Of a DNA stretch of 64,000 nucleotides, positions 8,207 to 16,243 are shown in pieces. The position numbers and the translations under genes were made by a program. Each line of letters begins with the position of its first letter. The first letter of the stretch is position 1. The DNA is from Anaerococcus octavius (GTDB taxonomy: Bacteria > Bacillota > Clostridia > Tissierellales > Peptoniphilaceae). The notes under the pieces were generated by a model. It saw only the letters and a program-made list of their open reading frames with translations. It ran no database searches and was not told the DNA's origin. The DNA is taken from the NCBI RefSeq assembly GCF_900445265.1, contig NZ_UFTA01000002.1, positions 620,001 through 684,000 on the forward strand. Direction: 5' to 3'.

Positions 8207-9059
8207 ACCACCTACCTATCTCTTTATTATATTATAAGACATAATAGTCAAATTTCAGTCAATACTTTTACTAATACTAACATAATCAATAATGGTGTGA
8301 AAGAATGACTGTTTAAAATTTAATTTCATGCGTGAACTTATCATCTGTTCAACTCATTAAATTTATGTAATAAAATAGCACCTCATTTATAGGTGCTAAA
8401 GAAATTATTTATTATGATTTTTGTCATTTTAAAATATATTTTATATATAATAAGTTATATACCATTCTTATTTAAGATTGTGAATTATACATACTACTAT
8501 AGTAATTACGATTCCTAATGTTCTATAGATTATTGCATTTGTATATTAAGTTCATATTTAGCTACTGATGAATAAGAAAAAATCTAGAAATTTTATAATA
8601 GCACAATATATCTAATCTATCTTATATCTATCAAATATATATTAAAATTTTTTGAAATTAAATCTATACCTAAATATTCCTATATAAAATTTTCTTTTAA
8701 ATCATCTAAGTTTTCATCTTTTGCAAATATACTTTATGGAATATTTGAAAATATCATAGCAATAACTGATATGTCTGTAAAAACTTTTTAAAATATTTTC
8801 ATAAAACTTACTTATTTATAATAATAAACAAAGAAATCAATACTTAATCAAATTTATTTTGAAACTATCTTTTATTCATTAAATAACACTTTAACATATA
8901 CATTAATTTATAAAAATTATACATATATAAATATTTTTTGATAATAGTACTCTCTTATTACAAATTCAAGCAATTATATTCAAAAATTCAAATATAAAAT
9001 CTAACCAATAAATAACATTTATAGTAACTGTTTTAGAAAATATAAAAAATATTTAATTG
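8207..9059. other. Gene-free, extremely AT-rich stretch
   Basis: No ORF of plausible coding character is found. An inverted repeat TAGCACCT/AGGTGCTA at 8376-8398 could be a minus-strand terminator remnant. A short degenerate minus-strand frame around 8640-8745 (DENLDDLKENFI, stop, EYLGIDLI) hints at a decayed gene that I cannot identify. Confidence 0.5.
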
Positions 9060-9120
9060 CTACTTTTTTAACAAAGCAATTGCTTCAACATGCTGGAGTC
9101 GACACTATGGATAAAAAGTT
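9060..9120 (-). other. att site S1: displaced original rlmD 3' end plus element arm
   Basis: The minus strand reads an arm (TTTTTATCCATAGTG, then GACTCCAG) followed by codons for HVEAIALLKK and a TAG stop at 9060-9062. The last part is an rlmD C-terminus cut off from its gene. The arm resembles those at 10755-10807, 11811-11872 and 16278-16343. This is the expected attR of an insertion into rlmD. Confidence 0.7.
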
Positions 9121-9127
9121 CATTTTT

Positions 9128-9228
9128 TCGTTTTCGCGAACATATCATTGACTTTTTTTAATGTTTTCCTCGTATTGGTAAACATATCATAGGGTTTTTT
9201 ATACTAGTACGTATTTGGAAACATATCG
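9128..9228 (-). repeat. Three iteron-like 18-bp repeats
   Basis: On the minus strand GATATGTTTCCAAATACG, GATATGTTTACCAATACG and GATATGTTCGCGAAAACG follow one another at spacings of 39 and 42 bp beside att site S1. A fourth copy, GATATGTTTCTGCATACG, is at about 10009-10026, on the other side of the SAP gene. The helical phasing (close to four turns) suggests protein-binding sites. Confidence 0.65.
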
Positions 9229-9277
9229 AGTTTTATGTTTTTGATATATAATATACATTATATAATGTAGAATTTAC

Positions 9278-9895
9278 TCATTTACAATATCCTTTTATTT
9301 TATCTGCATATTTGCTTAAAAGCTCTTTTGAATATACTTTACTTTGGTTAGATTCTCTCACTTCGTTCCAAAGAATTGCAGCAACTTTCATCTTATTAGA
9401 AAATTTATCACTACGTTCATCTAAGTTAAAATCTTTTACAAACTGGTTCCATTGGTTAGTAGAGTTATCATATTTTGCGTAATCAGAGTCTCCATTATAT
9501 ACATCAAGCATATCTTTAATTGTAAAATTTTTGTCGTTCTTTCTTTTTACTTTTCGCCAAGCTTCTGCCATAATTGCATTAAATTTAAATGGCTTAATTC
9601 CAGTTTGCTCTGAAAAATAGTCTCTAAATTTTTGATTGAATGAAAATCCACATTCTAGTAATGGAGTATTTAATGTTATATTATCAGTTATCTTTTTATT
9701 TTTATTCCTTGAAGATTTTTTTATTTTATTTCCCTTAAAATATTCTTCTATAATATAATTCAGTTCCTTTTTTGTTCCTCTATGTTCTAATCCAAGAGAC
9801 TTACAAACTTTTGATAACTCCTCTCGATACCAATAATATCTGTTGAATTCTTCAAATGATTTTATATCTTTAAATTCAGGTCTACTTTCTAACAT
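9278..9895 (-). CDS. SAP domain / DUF6434-like protein
   Basis: A basic 205-residue protein. Residues about 8-55 form a SAP-type helix-extended-loop-helix (LSKVCKSLGLEHRGTKKELN), a DNA/RNA-binding motif. A lysine-rich linker leads to a region beginning ITLNTPLLECG with a KFNAIMAEAWRKVK helix, as in DUF6434 proteins. The C-terminal 60 residues are unassigned. The ATG lies about 25 bases beyond att site S2 with GAGGGAAAG before it, so it may be expressed by read-through. It is the sole gene of its unit, flanked by iteron-like repeats. Confidence 0.7.
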   Translation of the reverse strand: MLESRPEFKDIKSFEEFNRYYWYREELSKVCKSLGLEHRGTKKELNYIIEEYFKGNKIKKSSRNKNKKITDNITLNTPLLECGFSFNQKFRDYFSEQTGIKPFKFNAIMAEAWRKVKRKNDKNFTIKDMLDVYNGDSDYAKYDNSTNQWNQFVKDFNLDERSDKFSNKMKVAAILWNEVRESNQSKVYSKELLSKYADKIKGYCK

Positions 9896-9921
9896 ACACT
9901 TTCCCTCAATTCTCTTTTTTT

Positions 9922-9965
9922 CTATTCATTTGTCATCAATACTAGAGCGTCCGCCACAGCTTTCA
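9922..9965 (-). other. att-like site S2 (rlmD-tail-like)
   Basis: The minus strand reads GTGGCGGACGCTCTAGTATT, then GATGACAAATGAATAG. In frame this gives a VADALVLMTNE-stop tail, aligned with HVETLVLM-type rlmD C-termini. The SAP gene begins 27 bases later. The core is diverged, so confidence is moderate. Confidence 0.5.
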
Positions 9966-10090
9966 CATTAAACGAGTAAACACTAGCTATGTTTTATCGA
10001 CATGTTCGTATGCAGAAACATATCCATGAACCTTTTAACAATTATCTCTGCCTATCGTTAAAAGGTTTCAAGCAAATAAACTTAGAGTTC

Positions 10091-10561
10091 TCACACTCCT
10101 AGATATTTAATATATATTTGACACGGATTCCACTCATCCCATAAAGTTGGAAAACATTCCAATTCTTTATATCCCATCGCGATATAAAAATGATTTGTAA
10201 TATCATATTCTTTGTAGTGTCCCATCTGAACAGTTTTTACCTGTGAGTATGTGTAACCCATCTTCCTTGCCATAGCTTCGTATGCTTTGTTAAGTACCGA
10301 GCCAACTCCCATTCTATGGAATTTCTTTTTTATACCCATCACAAAAATCTCTGCACAATCCTTGCTGGTTGCGTTTAACACAATAAACCCAACAAGTTTA
10401 TCATTAATATAACAAGCAAGAAAAGGCTTTTCCTGTGAATCTTGAATATATTCTTCTGTACTTTCTAGCATTCCAAACCATTCTTGAAGATCATACAATA
10501 CTTCTCTCGATACAGATTCCTTTTCTAGTTTATTCTCAATTTCTTTTACTTTTATATTCAA
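10091..10561 (-). CDS. GNAT family N-acetyltransferase
   Basis: A protein of about 156 residues with the GNAT core: beta strands around LACYINDKLVGFIVLN, then the acetyl-CoA loop in KKKFHRMGVGSVLNKAYEAM (Q/R-x-x-G-x-G/A motif) and a C-terminal FYIAMGYKE. It transfers an acetyl group to an unknown amine; resistance-type roles are possible but not shown. The start is TTG at 10561, six bases after GGAGG; the upstream TTG at 10576 lacks a ribosome site. The gene begins about 20 bases after the stop codon of att-like site S3, as if read through from it. Confidence 0.8.
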   Translation of the reverse strand: MNIKVKEIENKLEKESVSREVLYDLQEWFGMLESTEEYIQDSQEKPFLACYINDKLVGFIVLNATSKDCAEIFVMGIKKKFHRMGVGSVLNKAYEAMARKMGYTYSQVKTVQMGHYKEYDITNHFYIAMGYKELECFPTLWDEWNPCQIYIKYLGV

Positions 10562-10579
10562 TCTAGTCCTCCACAAACT

Positions 10580-10620
10580 CTAATTTATTCTTGTCATCAA
10601 TACTAGAGCCTCCGCCGTCG
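10580..10620 (-). other. att-like site S3 (rlmD-tail-like)
   Basis: The minus strand reads GCGGAGGCTCTAGTATTGAT, then GACAAGAATAAATTAG, giving an AEALVLMTRIN-stop tail. It shares 19 bases (GCTCTAGTATTGATGACAA) with S2. Another frame through the same bases is also open for about 36 codons, so the rlmD reading is an interpretation supported by the other sites. Confidence 0.5.
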
Positions 10621-10708
10621 AATATTGCCAATCGAAGATCTTCAACAGACACTTCTCTTGGAGATTCTTGGCATGAGACCTACCGCTTTTTAACGTCGAT
10701 TAACTGTG

Positions 10709-10807
10709 TTAATCTCGTGAAAGCATGGTTAGGGCTTCCACGTGTCTTGAGTGGACCGTGTGGATAAAATTTAGTATTTCTCAAAAGTCTCGTAAGTGTG
10801 AATAAAT
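10709..10807 (-). other. att site S4: element arm plus rlmD tail
   Basis: The minus strand carries an arm (ACGAGACTTTTGAGAAAT, then TTTTATCCACACGG) leading into codons for HSRHVEALTMLSRD and a stop. The tail is a clear RlmD-type C-terminus without its gene, and the arm matches S5 and S6. About 90 bases without a gene separate it from S3. Confidence 0.65.
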
Positions 10808-10942
10808 CCATTATATGTTAATACTGAAAAATACCAAGCAATACCGACTATTAGCATAAGACAGATTATTACAATATTTTTTACTATTTTTTTGATTTTT
10901 TCATAGCGAATTAATTTTACAACCTATTATAAAAATAAAATA

Positions 10943-11581
10943 TCACCATTTATGAATTTCACCATTTATGTTAATTGCGAAAAAGATGTTATGGATGTAA
11001 ATCTGAATAGTTAGCATGATTAGTATAATAATTACCCATAGAATTATGGGTTCATAATAGCTATATTTAGACTTTGCTTTGGAATTATTAATTAGTGAAT
11101 TAGAAATAAATCTACTAAATAATTTGTATGCACCGTATCCTAAACCTGATCCAACTGTATTTGTAATTAAATCATTTACATCTGTAGTTCCAAAACCAAA
11201 CATTTGAATAACTTCTATGGACAATGAAAATAAAAATCCAATAAGTAAAACTTTAGAAAAACAATTGTATTTCTTATAAAGTAGAGGTAGGAAAAATCCT
11301 AATGGAAGAAACAAAATTATATTTAAAATTGTATCTTTTGGGCCTCTAATCATATCTATAAATGGTATGAACGAAAATGTTGGAGAATAATTAGGTTTCA
11401 AGCAAATACCAGTTGTGGTTAAAACTCCAACAAGATAAAATGAAAATACAAAAGTCAAAATTATACGTTCTTTATTTTGATTATTTCTATATATTTTTAA
11501 AACTATAAAATATAATATTAATATTAAAACAGTAGGCATAAAGCCACTTATTACGTGACTAAAAACAAAATCCCAATCCAT
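10943..11581 (-). CDS. VanZ-like membrane protein
   Basis: A 212-residue protein with about five membrane helices. The motif FIPFIDMIRGPKDTILNIILF (the usual VanZ P-F-x-N-ILLFLPLGF block follows), LSIEVIQMFGFGTTDVNDLI and TNTVGSGLGYG are all hallmarks of VanZ-family proteins. VanZ of Tn1546 gives low-level teicoplanin resistance; most homologues have unknown roles. It is the only intact gene between att sites S5 and S4, in the common leftward orientation. Confidence 0.85.
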   Translation of the reverse strand: MDWDFVFSHVISGFMPTVLILILYFIVLKIYRNNQNKERIILTFVFSFYLVGVLTTTGICLKPNYSPTFSFIPFIDMIRGPKDTILNIILFLPLGFFLPLLYKKYNCFSKVLLIGFLFSLSIEVIQMFGFGTTDVNDLITNTVGSGLGYGAYKLFSRFISNSLINNSKAKSKYSYYEPIILWVIIILIMLTIQIYIHNIFFAININGEIHKW

Positions 11582-11647
11582 TCAAATAACTTCCTCTCTT
11601 TTATGAAAACATTATATTACTATTAATAGTTTTTATATTATTAAGCG

Positions 11648-11719
11648 CTAAATTTCAAGCGCAACGCTTATTTCAAAGTTGCAAAAAGAATCATAAATTA
11701 GTACAGCAGTTTTACTCAT
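11648..11719 (-). pseudogene. DJ-1/PfpI family N-terminal fragment
   Basis: After a strong TTGGAGG site, ATG opens a 23-codon frame reading KTAVLIYDSFCNFEISVALE before a TAG stop. That is the first strand and helix of DJ-1/PfpI family proteins, cut off early. The remaining 160 or so residues are absent, and the VanZ gene follows. Confidence 0.55.
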
Positions 11720-11810
11720 TTTTCCTCCAATTATCTTATAAAATTTTTTCTTGCATTAGTAGTATTTTTAAATAATTTTCTTTTTAATAAATAAATCATT
11801 TAACAATGGG

Positions 11811-11872
11811 CTTGAGTGGTCAATATGGATAAAATCAATATTTTCCAAAAGCTTCGAAAGTTGAAATATATT
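11811..11872 (-). repeat. Element arm at att site S5
   Basis: The minus strand reads TTTCGAAGCTTTTGGAAAAT, then TTTTATCCATATTGACCACT and CAAG, about 60 bp imperfectly repeated at S4 and S6. Here no rlmD tail follows. As at S6, it begins right after the end of an AlbA_2 gene, so it marks the end of an AlbA_2-carrying element. Confidence 0.6.
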
Positions 11873-11877
11873 TATTC

Positions 11878-13026
11878 TCAATTATTTCTAAATTCTTCTA
11901 ACATTTTATTGAGAACTAATGCATTTTCATATTCTTCAACGAATGCTCCCTCTTTATACTTAGGAAAATTCGGAATATTTGGCACTTGTAGATTTTTTAA
12001 ATACTCTTTTCTATTATACCAATTATTCCTAATAAATTCTTTAAATTCCATACGCTCTTCTTCCGATTCAAATAATAGTACTACTTCAAAAAATTCCTGT
12101 CTAGAGAACCTATCACTGAAGGTTTCTTGAAAAAAGAAAAACTGATTTAATTTGTAAAGAAAAGTACTCTTCGTAAAATATCTATAAGAAAAATCCCAAC
12201 TAAAGCTTTTGTTTTTGTCTAATGTAATTTCATCTATTTCAGGGCAAGGCGAGAAGTACCTACCCCCATCTAAAGCAACCCCACCTAATTCTTTCAATAA
12301 TGTCTGATGATATTTAAATTTTATATCATACCAATGCGGCCTTGAATCTGTTTGAGAAAAAAGATAATATTCATATCCATTTCTTTCATCTCTAGCAATC
12401 TCATATTCTATAGTGAATTCTGGAAAATACTTATAATACTTCTGCATCTCACCATATGGACCATCATTCCAATTTTCATAGTCTTCAAGATAAATCTCAA
12501 ATCTTTCTAGAACTGATTGAGTTAATCCAAATCGTTTTTTCCACAAATATTCAACTTTATCTAAATCTGCTGACCTATCTTTAGGCGTGTTAGTATCTTG
12601 AATTCTCGTATAAATGTAATTTGCTCTAATTTCCTGAAATTTATCTGTCAAATAATACGGAGTGTTATTGTCATTTAATATTACTATTACATCAATTGTT
12701 TTACCTAAAATTTGATAGCTTTTTACATATACAGTTGGTCTTAAACCACCAGAAAATTTCTTATCTTTTAGAAAATCAACGACATTTTGTGTATTTCTTC
12801 TTCCTTCATCTTCACTTACATCTCTAATGTTATAGTTGTCATCTTCATCGACTCCAATTATTATGAATGCATTCTTACTTTCCAAATTATTAGACATACA
12901 AATAACATCATGAAGTAAATCTTGCTTTCCTTTTTTATCAGATTTATACCATTCTTTTTTAAAATCCCAGTACCCACCTTCTTGCCTAAGATTTATCAAT
13001 TCTAATATAACTTCTTGTTTAACCAT
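11878..13026 (-). CDS. AlbA_2 (Schlafen-like) domain protein
   Basis: A 382-residue protein. Residues about 10-150 form an AlbA_2/Schlafen-like ATP- or nucleic-acid-binding domain: WDFKKEWY, DLLHDVICMSN, AFIIIGVDEDD, then IRDVSEDEGRRNTQNVVDFL. The C-terminal 230 residues are charged and unassigned. Such proteins are common on mobile elements, some in defence roles; none is shown here. A decayed second copy ends the ICE at 16.3-17.3 kb, so the gene seems a regular terminal passenger of this element family. Confidence 0.7.
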   Translation of the reverse strand: MVKQEVILELINLRQEGGYWDFKKEWYKSDKKGKQDLLHDVICMSNNLESKNAFIIIGVDEDDNYNIRDVSEDEGRRNTQNVVDFLKDKKFSGGLRPTVYVKSYQILGKTIDVIVILNDNNTPYYLTDKFQEIRANYIYTRIQDTNTPKDRSADLDKVEYLWKKRFGLTQSVLERFEIYLEDYENWNDGPYGEMQKYYKYFPEFTIEYEIARDERNGYEYYLFSQTDSRPHWYDIKFKYHQTLLKELGGVALDGGRYFSPCPEIDEITLDKNKSFSWDFSYRYFTKSTFLYKLNQFFFFQETFSDRFSRQEFFEVVLLFESEEERMEFKEFIRNNWYNRKEYLKNLQVPNIPNFPKYKEGAFVEEYENALVLNKMLEEFRNN

Positions 13027-13108
13027 AAATCTACTCCATTAATATTACATAATTGATTATATTATACCATTTCTAGACAAAGCAAAAACAGCCCAATATC
13101 TGAGCTGC

Positions 13109-13556
13109 CTACTTATTTATGATAATTTCTAACTTAGATTTAAATACAACTTTTAAATCTTCTTCATATACAACTATCTTATCTATAAGTTTTCTTACCA
13201 ATTCTTCATCATAGAAATCTATTTCGAATTCTTGATTGTATAAAAACTCTTCTAATTCCATTAGTCTGCTTTGTTCATTCTTCTCTTCTGCCATTTCAAG
13301 AAGTATATTTTCTTTCTCATTCCTTAGCTCTTCCACCCTGTCTGCAAGGTCTGTATAGTTTTTCTTAGCATTAGCTACTTTTAAAAGCTCTTCTTGAACC
13401 TCAAGCATTTCTTTATCTATTTCTTCTATCTGCCTACTCCCATCACCTGTGATGACTTTTTCTATATTCTCTTTTATTATTTCTTTTAATTCACTGCTCT
13501 CATAAATAAGCTGATTGATGACTTCTACAACTGCTTCTTGTAGATCTTGGCTCTAT
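13109..13556 (-). pseudogene. Large serine recombinase, C-terminal remnant
   Basis: A minus-strand frame opening at about 13556 reads SQDLQEAVVEVINQLI, a long coiled coil (LEVQEELLKVANAKKNY, LADRVEELRNEKE), then YDEELVRKLIDKIVVYED and VVFKSKLEI before the stop. This is the C-terminal coiled-coil end of a large serine integrase; the catalytic resolvase domain and most of the zinc-ribbon region are missing. It lies between repeat R1 and the AlbA_2 gene. An internal ATG at 13408 gives a 99-residue ORF, unlikely to be functional. Confidence 0.78.
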
Positions 13557-13594
13557 ATTTTTAAGTGTGGGATGCAAAGAAAAACAGAATAAAC

Positions 13595-13826
13595 AAAAAG
13601 AGCAGCCTTTTAAGCTACTCTTGTAGAAAGTACAAAATGAGTTAATTATATTTTTTGTGTTTCCTCATACCAGCCTAAAAACTACTCTTACATCCATGTA
13701 GTTTTTTTGAGTCTTTTTGACGTATCCTTCTTCATCTTTTTCAAAGACAAAATGCTTATAAAACTGCTTAAAATGCAGGATTTCTAAATTTACATCTTTT
13801 GTATCAACGCTATAGTCTCCACATGT
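13595..13826 (-). repeat. Repeat R1 (left copy of the ICE end)
   Basis: About 232 bp matching 52346-52588 closely: rlmD-like tail, downstream spacer and a terminator hairpin. Its core encodes HVETIALIQKM and a stop (S8, 13790-13826), against HVEAIALIQKM in the right copy. It indicates that a related ICE once occupied this position and was deleted internally. Confidence 0.8.
13790..13826 (-). other. att site S8 (rlmD tail within R1)
   Basis: The minus strand reads CATGTGGAGACTATAGCGTT, then GATACAAAAGATGTAA, encoding HVETIALIQKM-stop. It is near-identical to the functional tail of the intact rlmD gene at 52552-52588. The bases before it are unrelated to rlmD. Confidence 0.75.
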
Positions 13827-13952
13827 ACCAAGACCACCCTGACGATAACGATACATTTGGAAGAGAGCCTCCACGCTCGTTGCACGATAGAAGTTGGCAA
13901 AAAAAATGATGTTTCCGGGTAAATGTCAATGCCCGTTCAATGGGCATATCCG

Positions 13953-15080
13953 CTACTTCTGCTGCTTCATCTCCATCATTGCATCAACAAACTGTTCCGG
14001 TAAGTCAGCATGAATATCGTGACTTGATTCATAACCAGATTTAAGCGTACTGTTTTTGATTAAAGTATGAACTTCTTCTGCATCTTTTTCGTCCATGGCA
14101 GATAGTAATATTCCTTTTTCATCATAATAGCTCGGCGCAGTTTCCTTTGAAGGCGCAACATGAAGAATGATTGTCGGACATTCTATTTCGCTCAACATCT
14201 TTTTCTGGTCAACTCCATAAAACCAGGAAAAATCGTAAAAAGTCTCCCCAAATCTTAAATCATAGTTTCCTGTTCCGTCCTGCATATTACGCGTTAAGAA
14301 TATCATTCCATTCAGCCCGATTTCAGGAGGATAATACCAAACAATTGGCATTTTTCCACTATTTTCCCTGATTCTCTCGGAAAAAGGATTTTTGACTATA
14401 AAGTCCCAATTATCTTTTCCATCTTTATTGAAAAGTGATTTCATGTAAGTATGATCAAGATAATATCTCGTATAATTTTTCTCCACTTTTTGCGCAAGAA
14501 AATCATGGATTGTCTTAAACTCAAGATAAGAAAAAGTATTTTCTGCTCTAGCAGGCTCCGTAGAAAAGAAAGGTCCATCTTCAAGGAGAAGCCCTTTTAC
14601 CTGTTCCTTTTCCTTTGCAGCTATTGCCGCTGATATTAAAGCTCCGGAAGAATGCCCCGAAAGAAATGTTTTATCACGGATTACATCTCTCATAAAATCA
14701 ATCAAATCATCACGAATGGGAATAAGCTGATATTTGTCTGGATTTTTAGATGATTTCCCATGTCCGTAACAGTCTACTGCAAAGATGTGAAAATGATTTG
14801 AGAGTTTCGGTAAAACTTTTACATAATCTTCTTTCGATACCATCTGACCGTGAATTAGTAAAAGCGGCTCCCCATTATTAGGACCTTCTAAGTATGATAT
14901 CTCACTGCCATCGGTCGCTTTGTATACTTTTTCTGTAAATCCTAACTGCTTCCCCTTTTTCTTCATAAACCGATCATTTCCATAATCAAAGTGAAGCGTT
15001 CGATATGCAAAACCCACTAGAATCACAACTATTACAATCAAAATAACCATAATAGTTTTTAATCGTTTCATACGTTTCAT
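13953..15080 (-). CDS. Membrane-anchored alpha/beta hydrolase
   Basis: A 375-residue protein with one N-terminal membrane helix (about residues 8-27) and an alpha/beta hydrolase fold: oxyanion segment LLLIHGQMV, then VDCYGHGKSS, nucleophile elbow GHSSG, and a late histidine in SSHDIHADLPEQF. Substrate unknown. Base composition is visibly richer in GC than the neighbours, suggesting separate acquisition. Its start overlaps the AbrB gene stop by four bases, and a hairpin (ATGCCC/GGGCAT, about 13926-13945) follows it. Confidence 0.85.
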   Translation of the reverse strand: MKRMKRLKTIMVILIVIVVILVGFAYRTLHFDYGNDRFMKKKGKQLGFTEKVYKATDGSEISYLEGPNNGEPLLLIHGQMVSKEDYVKVLPKLSNHFHIFAVDCYGHGKSSKNPDKYQLIPIRDDLIDFMRDVIRDKTFLSGHSSGALISAAIAAKEKEQVKGLLLEDGPFFSTEPARAENTFSYLEFKTIHDFLAQKVEKNYTRYYLDHTYMKSLFNKDGKDNWDFIVKNPFSERIRENSGKMPIVWYYPPEIGLNGMIFLTRNMQDGTGNYDLRFGETFYDFSWFYGVDQKKMLSEIECPTIILHVAPSKETAPSYYDEKGILLSAMDEKDAEEVHTLIKNSTLKSGYESSHDIHADLPEQFVDAMMEMKQQK

Positions 15081-15334
15081 AATATCTTTCCTTTAATTGC
15101 CTGTAGCATCTCAGCCATTTTATCACCACTTATTAATGCTATTCCCTGATTTTGGTCACCCAGCAGGAGAATTGTGTCACCACTTTCTATATGGAACAAA
15201 TTTCTTGCCTCTTTTGGAATTACAATCTGTCCTTTAGTGCCAACTTTTGCAGTCCATGCATAAAACCCCTGTTCGTTTTTCTCAGTTTTATTCTCATATT
15301 CCAAGTTGGTATGACTCTGTTTGCTTTTTTTCAT
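15077..15334 (-). CDS. AbrB/MazE/SpoVT-type DNA-binding protein
   Basis: An 85-residue swapped-hairpin AbrB protein: AWTAKVGTKGQIVIPKEARN followed by HIESGDTILLLGD. The start at 15334 is chosen because AAGGAGATAAAG stands just before it; the longer reading from 15439 would run through the promoter. It is four-base coupled to the hydrolase gene and probably regulates this two-gene operon. Confidence 0.85.
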   Translation of the reverse strand: MKKSKQSHTNLEYENKTEKNEQGFYAWTAKVGTKGQIVIPKEARNLFHIESGDTILLLGDQNQGIALISGDKMAEMLQAIKGKIL

Positions 15335-15383
15335 ATCTTTATCTCCTTGACATTCGGTATTCTTTGTTATACATTTCATACAA

Positions 15384-15411
15384 GTTATACCATGCGTTAT
15401 TGCCTTGTCAA
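15384..15411 (-). promoter_or_regulatory. Promoter of the AbrB-hydrolase operon
   Basis: The minus strand has TTGACA and TATAAC separated by 16 bp, about 50 bases upstream of the AbrB start. Confidence 0.65.
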
Positions 15412-15482
15412 GTAGAAATATGTTAATACCACTCGACAATGCCGTAGCAATTTCATATGCTTTTTATGTTTAAAGTATTCCT

Positions 15483-15517
15483 ACAAAAAATCACCCCGCC
15501 ATTTCCTGACGAGGTGC
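15483..15517 (-). terminator. Terminator after the recombinase remnant
   Basis: On the minus strand CACCTCG and CGGGGTG pair around an eleven-base loop, followed by ATTTTTT. It would end transcripts of the decayed recombinase and insulate the AbrB promoter. Confidence 0.65.
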
Positions 15518-15559
15518 CCTATTTTAATATATTCTTTTCATCCATCTCCTTTTATCGCA

Positions 15560-15720
15560 AGGCCTGATTTGAATTCCACAGCCTATTTCTCATCGTAAAC
15601 CGTAATCTTTTCACTAAGTCGTCTGACCGTAAGTTCAGTGTATTCAGTAATCTACCTGACCCGTTTGTCGAGAAATATACAATTGCAAACAGTTTTATTG
15701 TCTGAATATCTCCAAAGCCA
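15560..15720 (-). pseudogene. Second serine recombinase C-terminal remnant
   Basis: The minus strand reads ITEYTELTVRRLSEKITVY, then DEK, a stop, and AVEFKSGLAI. That is the terminal coiled coil and last strand of a large serine integrase, with an internal stop and no upstream domains. It has a different sequence from the remnant at 13109-13556, so at least two recombinases contributed to this island. Confidence 0.7.
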
Positions 15721-15894
15721 CCTCCGACTACATTTCTGAAGTCTCAATACGTCAAAAAGCAGTTCCATAGTTACATTTCCGGAAGACAGAACTGTTTTTA
15801 AAAGATCTAAAAATGAGATTACGATGATGCACTTTTTCTTGGCAATACCATCAAAACCCGTTTATTTCAAGGCTTTTCTATACAGTTCAGTCCC

Positions 15895-15931
15895 TCACCT
15901 TGACATCAATACTACCGTCTCTACATCTGGT
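15895..15931 (-). other. att-like site S7 (rlmD tail)
   Basis: The minus strand encodes DVETVVLMSR and a stop, directly comparable to HVETVVLM-type RlmD C-termini, with unrelated DNA before it. Confidence 0.65.
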
Positions 15932-16243
15932 AGTTAGATTATATCTTATTTGTCTCTTATAACACAAAACAGCAACTTATATCTATTTTGTATTATAATT
16001 GTCTTCTCTAACAACTATTCTGATCATATAGTTTGAAGTTTCATATATTATTAATCTATAATGAGCAGCCTAATAGTATCCACCCTGCTCACTCCACATA
16101 AAATATCCATAGTGTCTACATACTCTGTTATAATCTACACTCTAACTGTTCCCACAAGGTATTTTTGAATAGAAAAATGGCTTTTAAGATTACTTTTAAA
16201 ATCCTAAAAGCCACCTGTCTCAACAGTCTTCTAACCTCTTATT
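15932..16243. other. Short empty unit between att sites S7 and S6
   Basis: No gene is seen. The only structure is a minus-strand terminator (16172-16212: GGCTTTTA and AATC paired with GATT and TAAAAGCC, then a T-run) just after the S6 rlmD tail. It would end transcription from an rlmD gene that had received this tail. Confidence 0.6.

Noticed and set aside
8640-8745. Degenerate minus-strand frame with DENLDDLKENFI
   Set aside because: Too short and interrupted to name; reported only as gene-free region content.
9128-9228. Repeats near 9.2 kb as a CRISPR array
   Set aside because: Units are only 18 bp, degenerate, three in number, and no cas genes are present.
10580-10690. 36-codon open frame through S3 (ending GGGSSIDDKNKLEFVED)
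   Set aside because: No start codon or homology recognised; the alternative rlmD-tail reading is supported by the other sites. Kept as a doubt on S3.
11816-12130. Plus-strand ORF of 104 residues
   Set aside because: Antisense shadow of the AlbA_2 gene.
13665-13874. 69-residue minus-strand ORF across repeat R1
   Set aside because: It reads the rlmD-tail site in the wrong frame and joins unrelated sequence; the right frame gives HVETIALIQKM and a stop.
14171-15415. Three plus-strand ORFs opposite the hydrolase and AbrB genes
   Set aside because: Antisense shadows without ribosome sites or recognisable domains.
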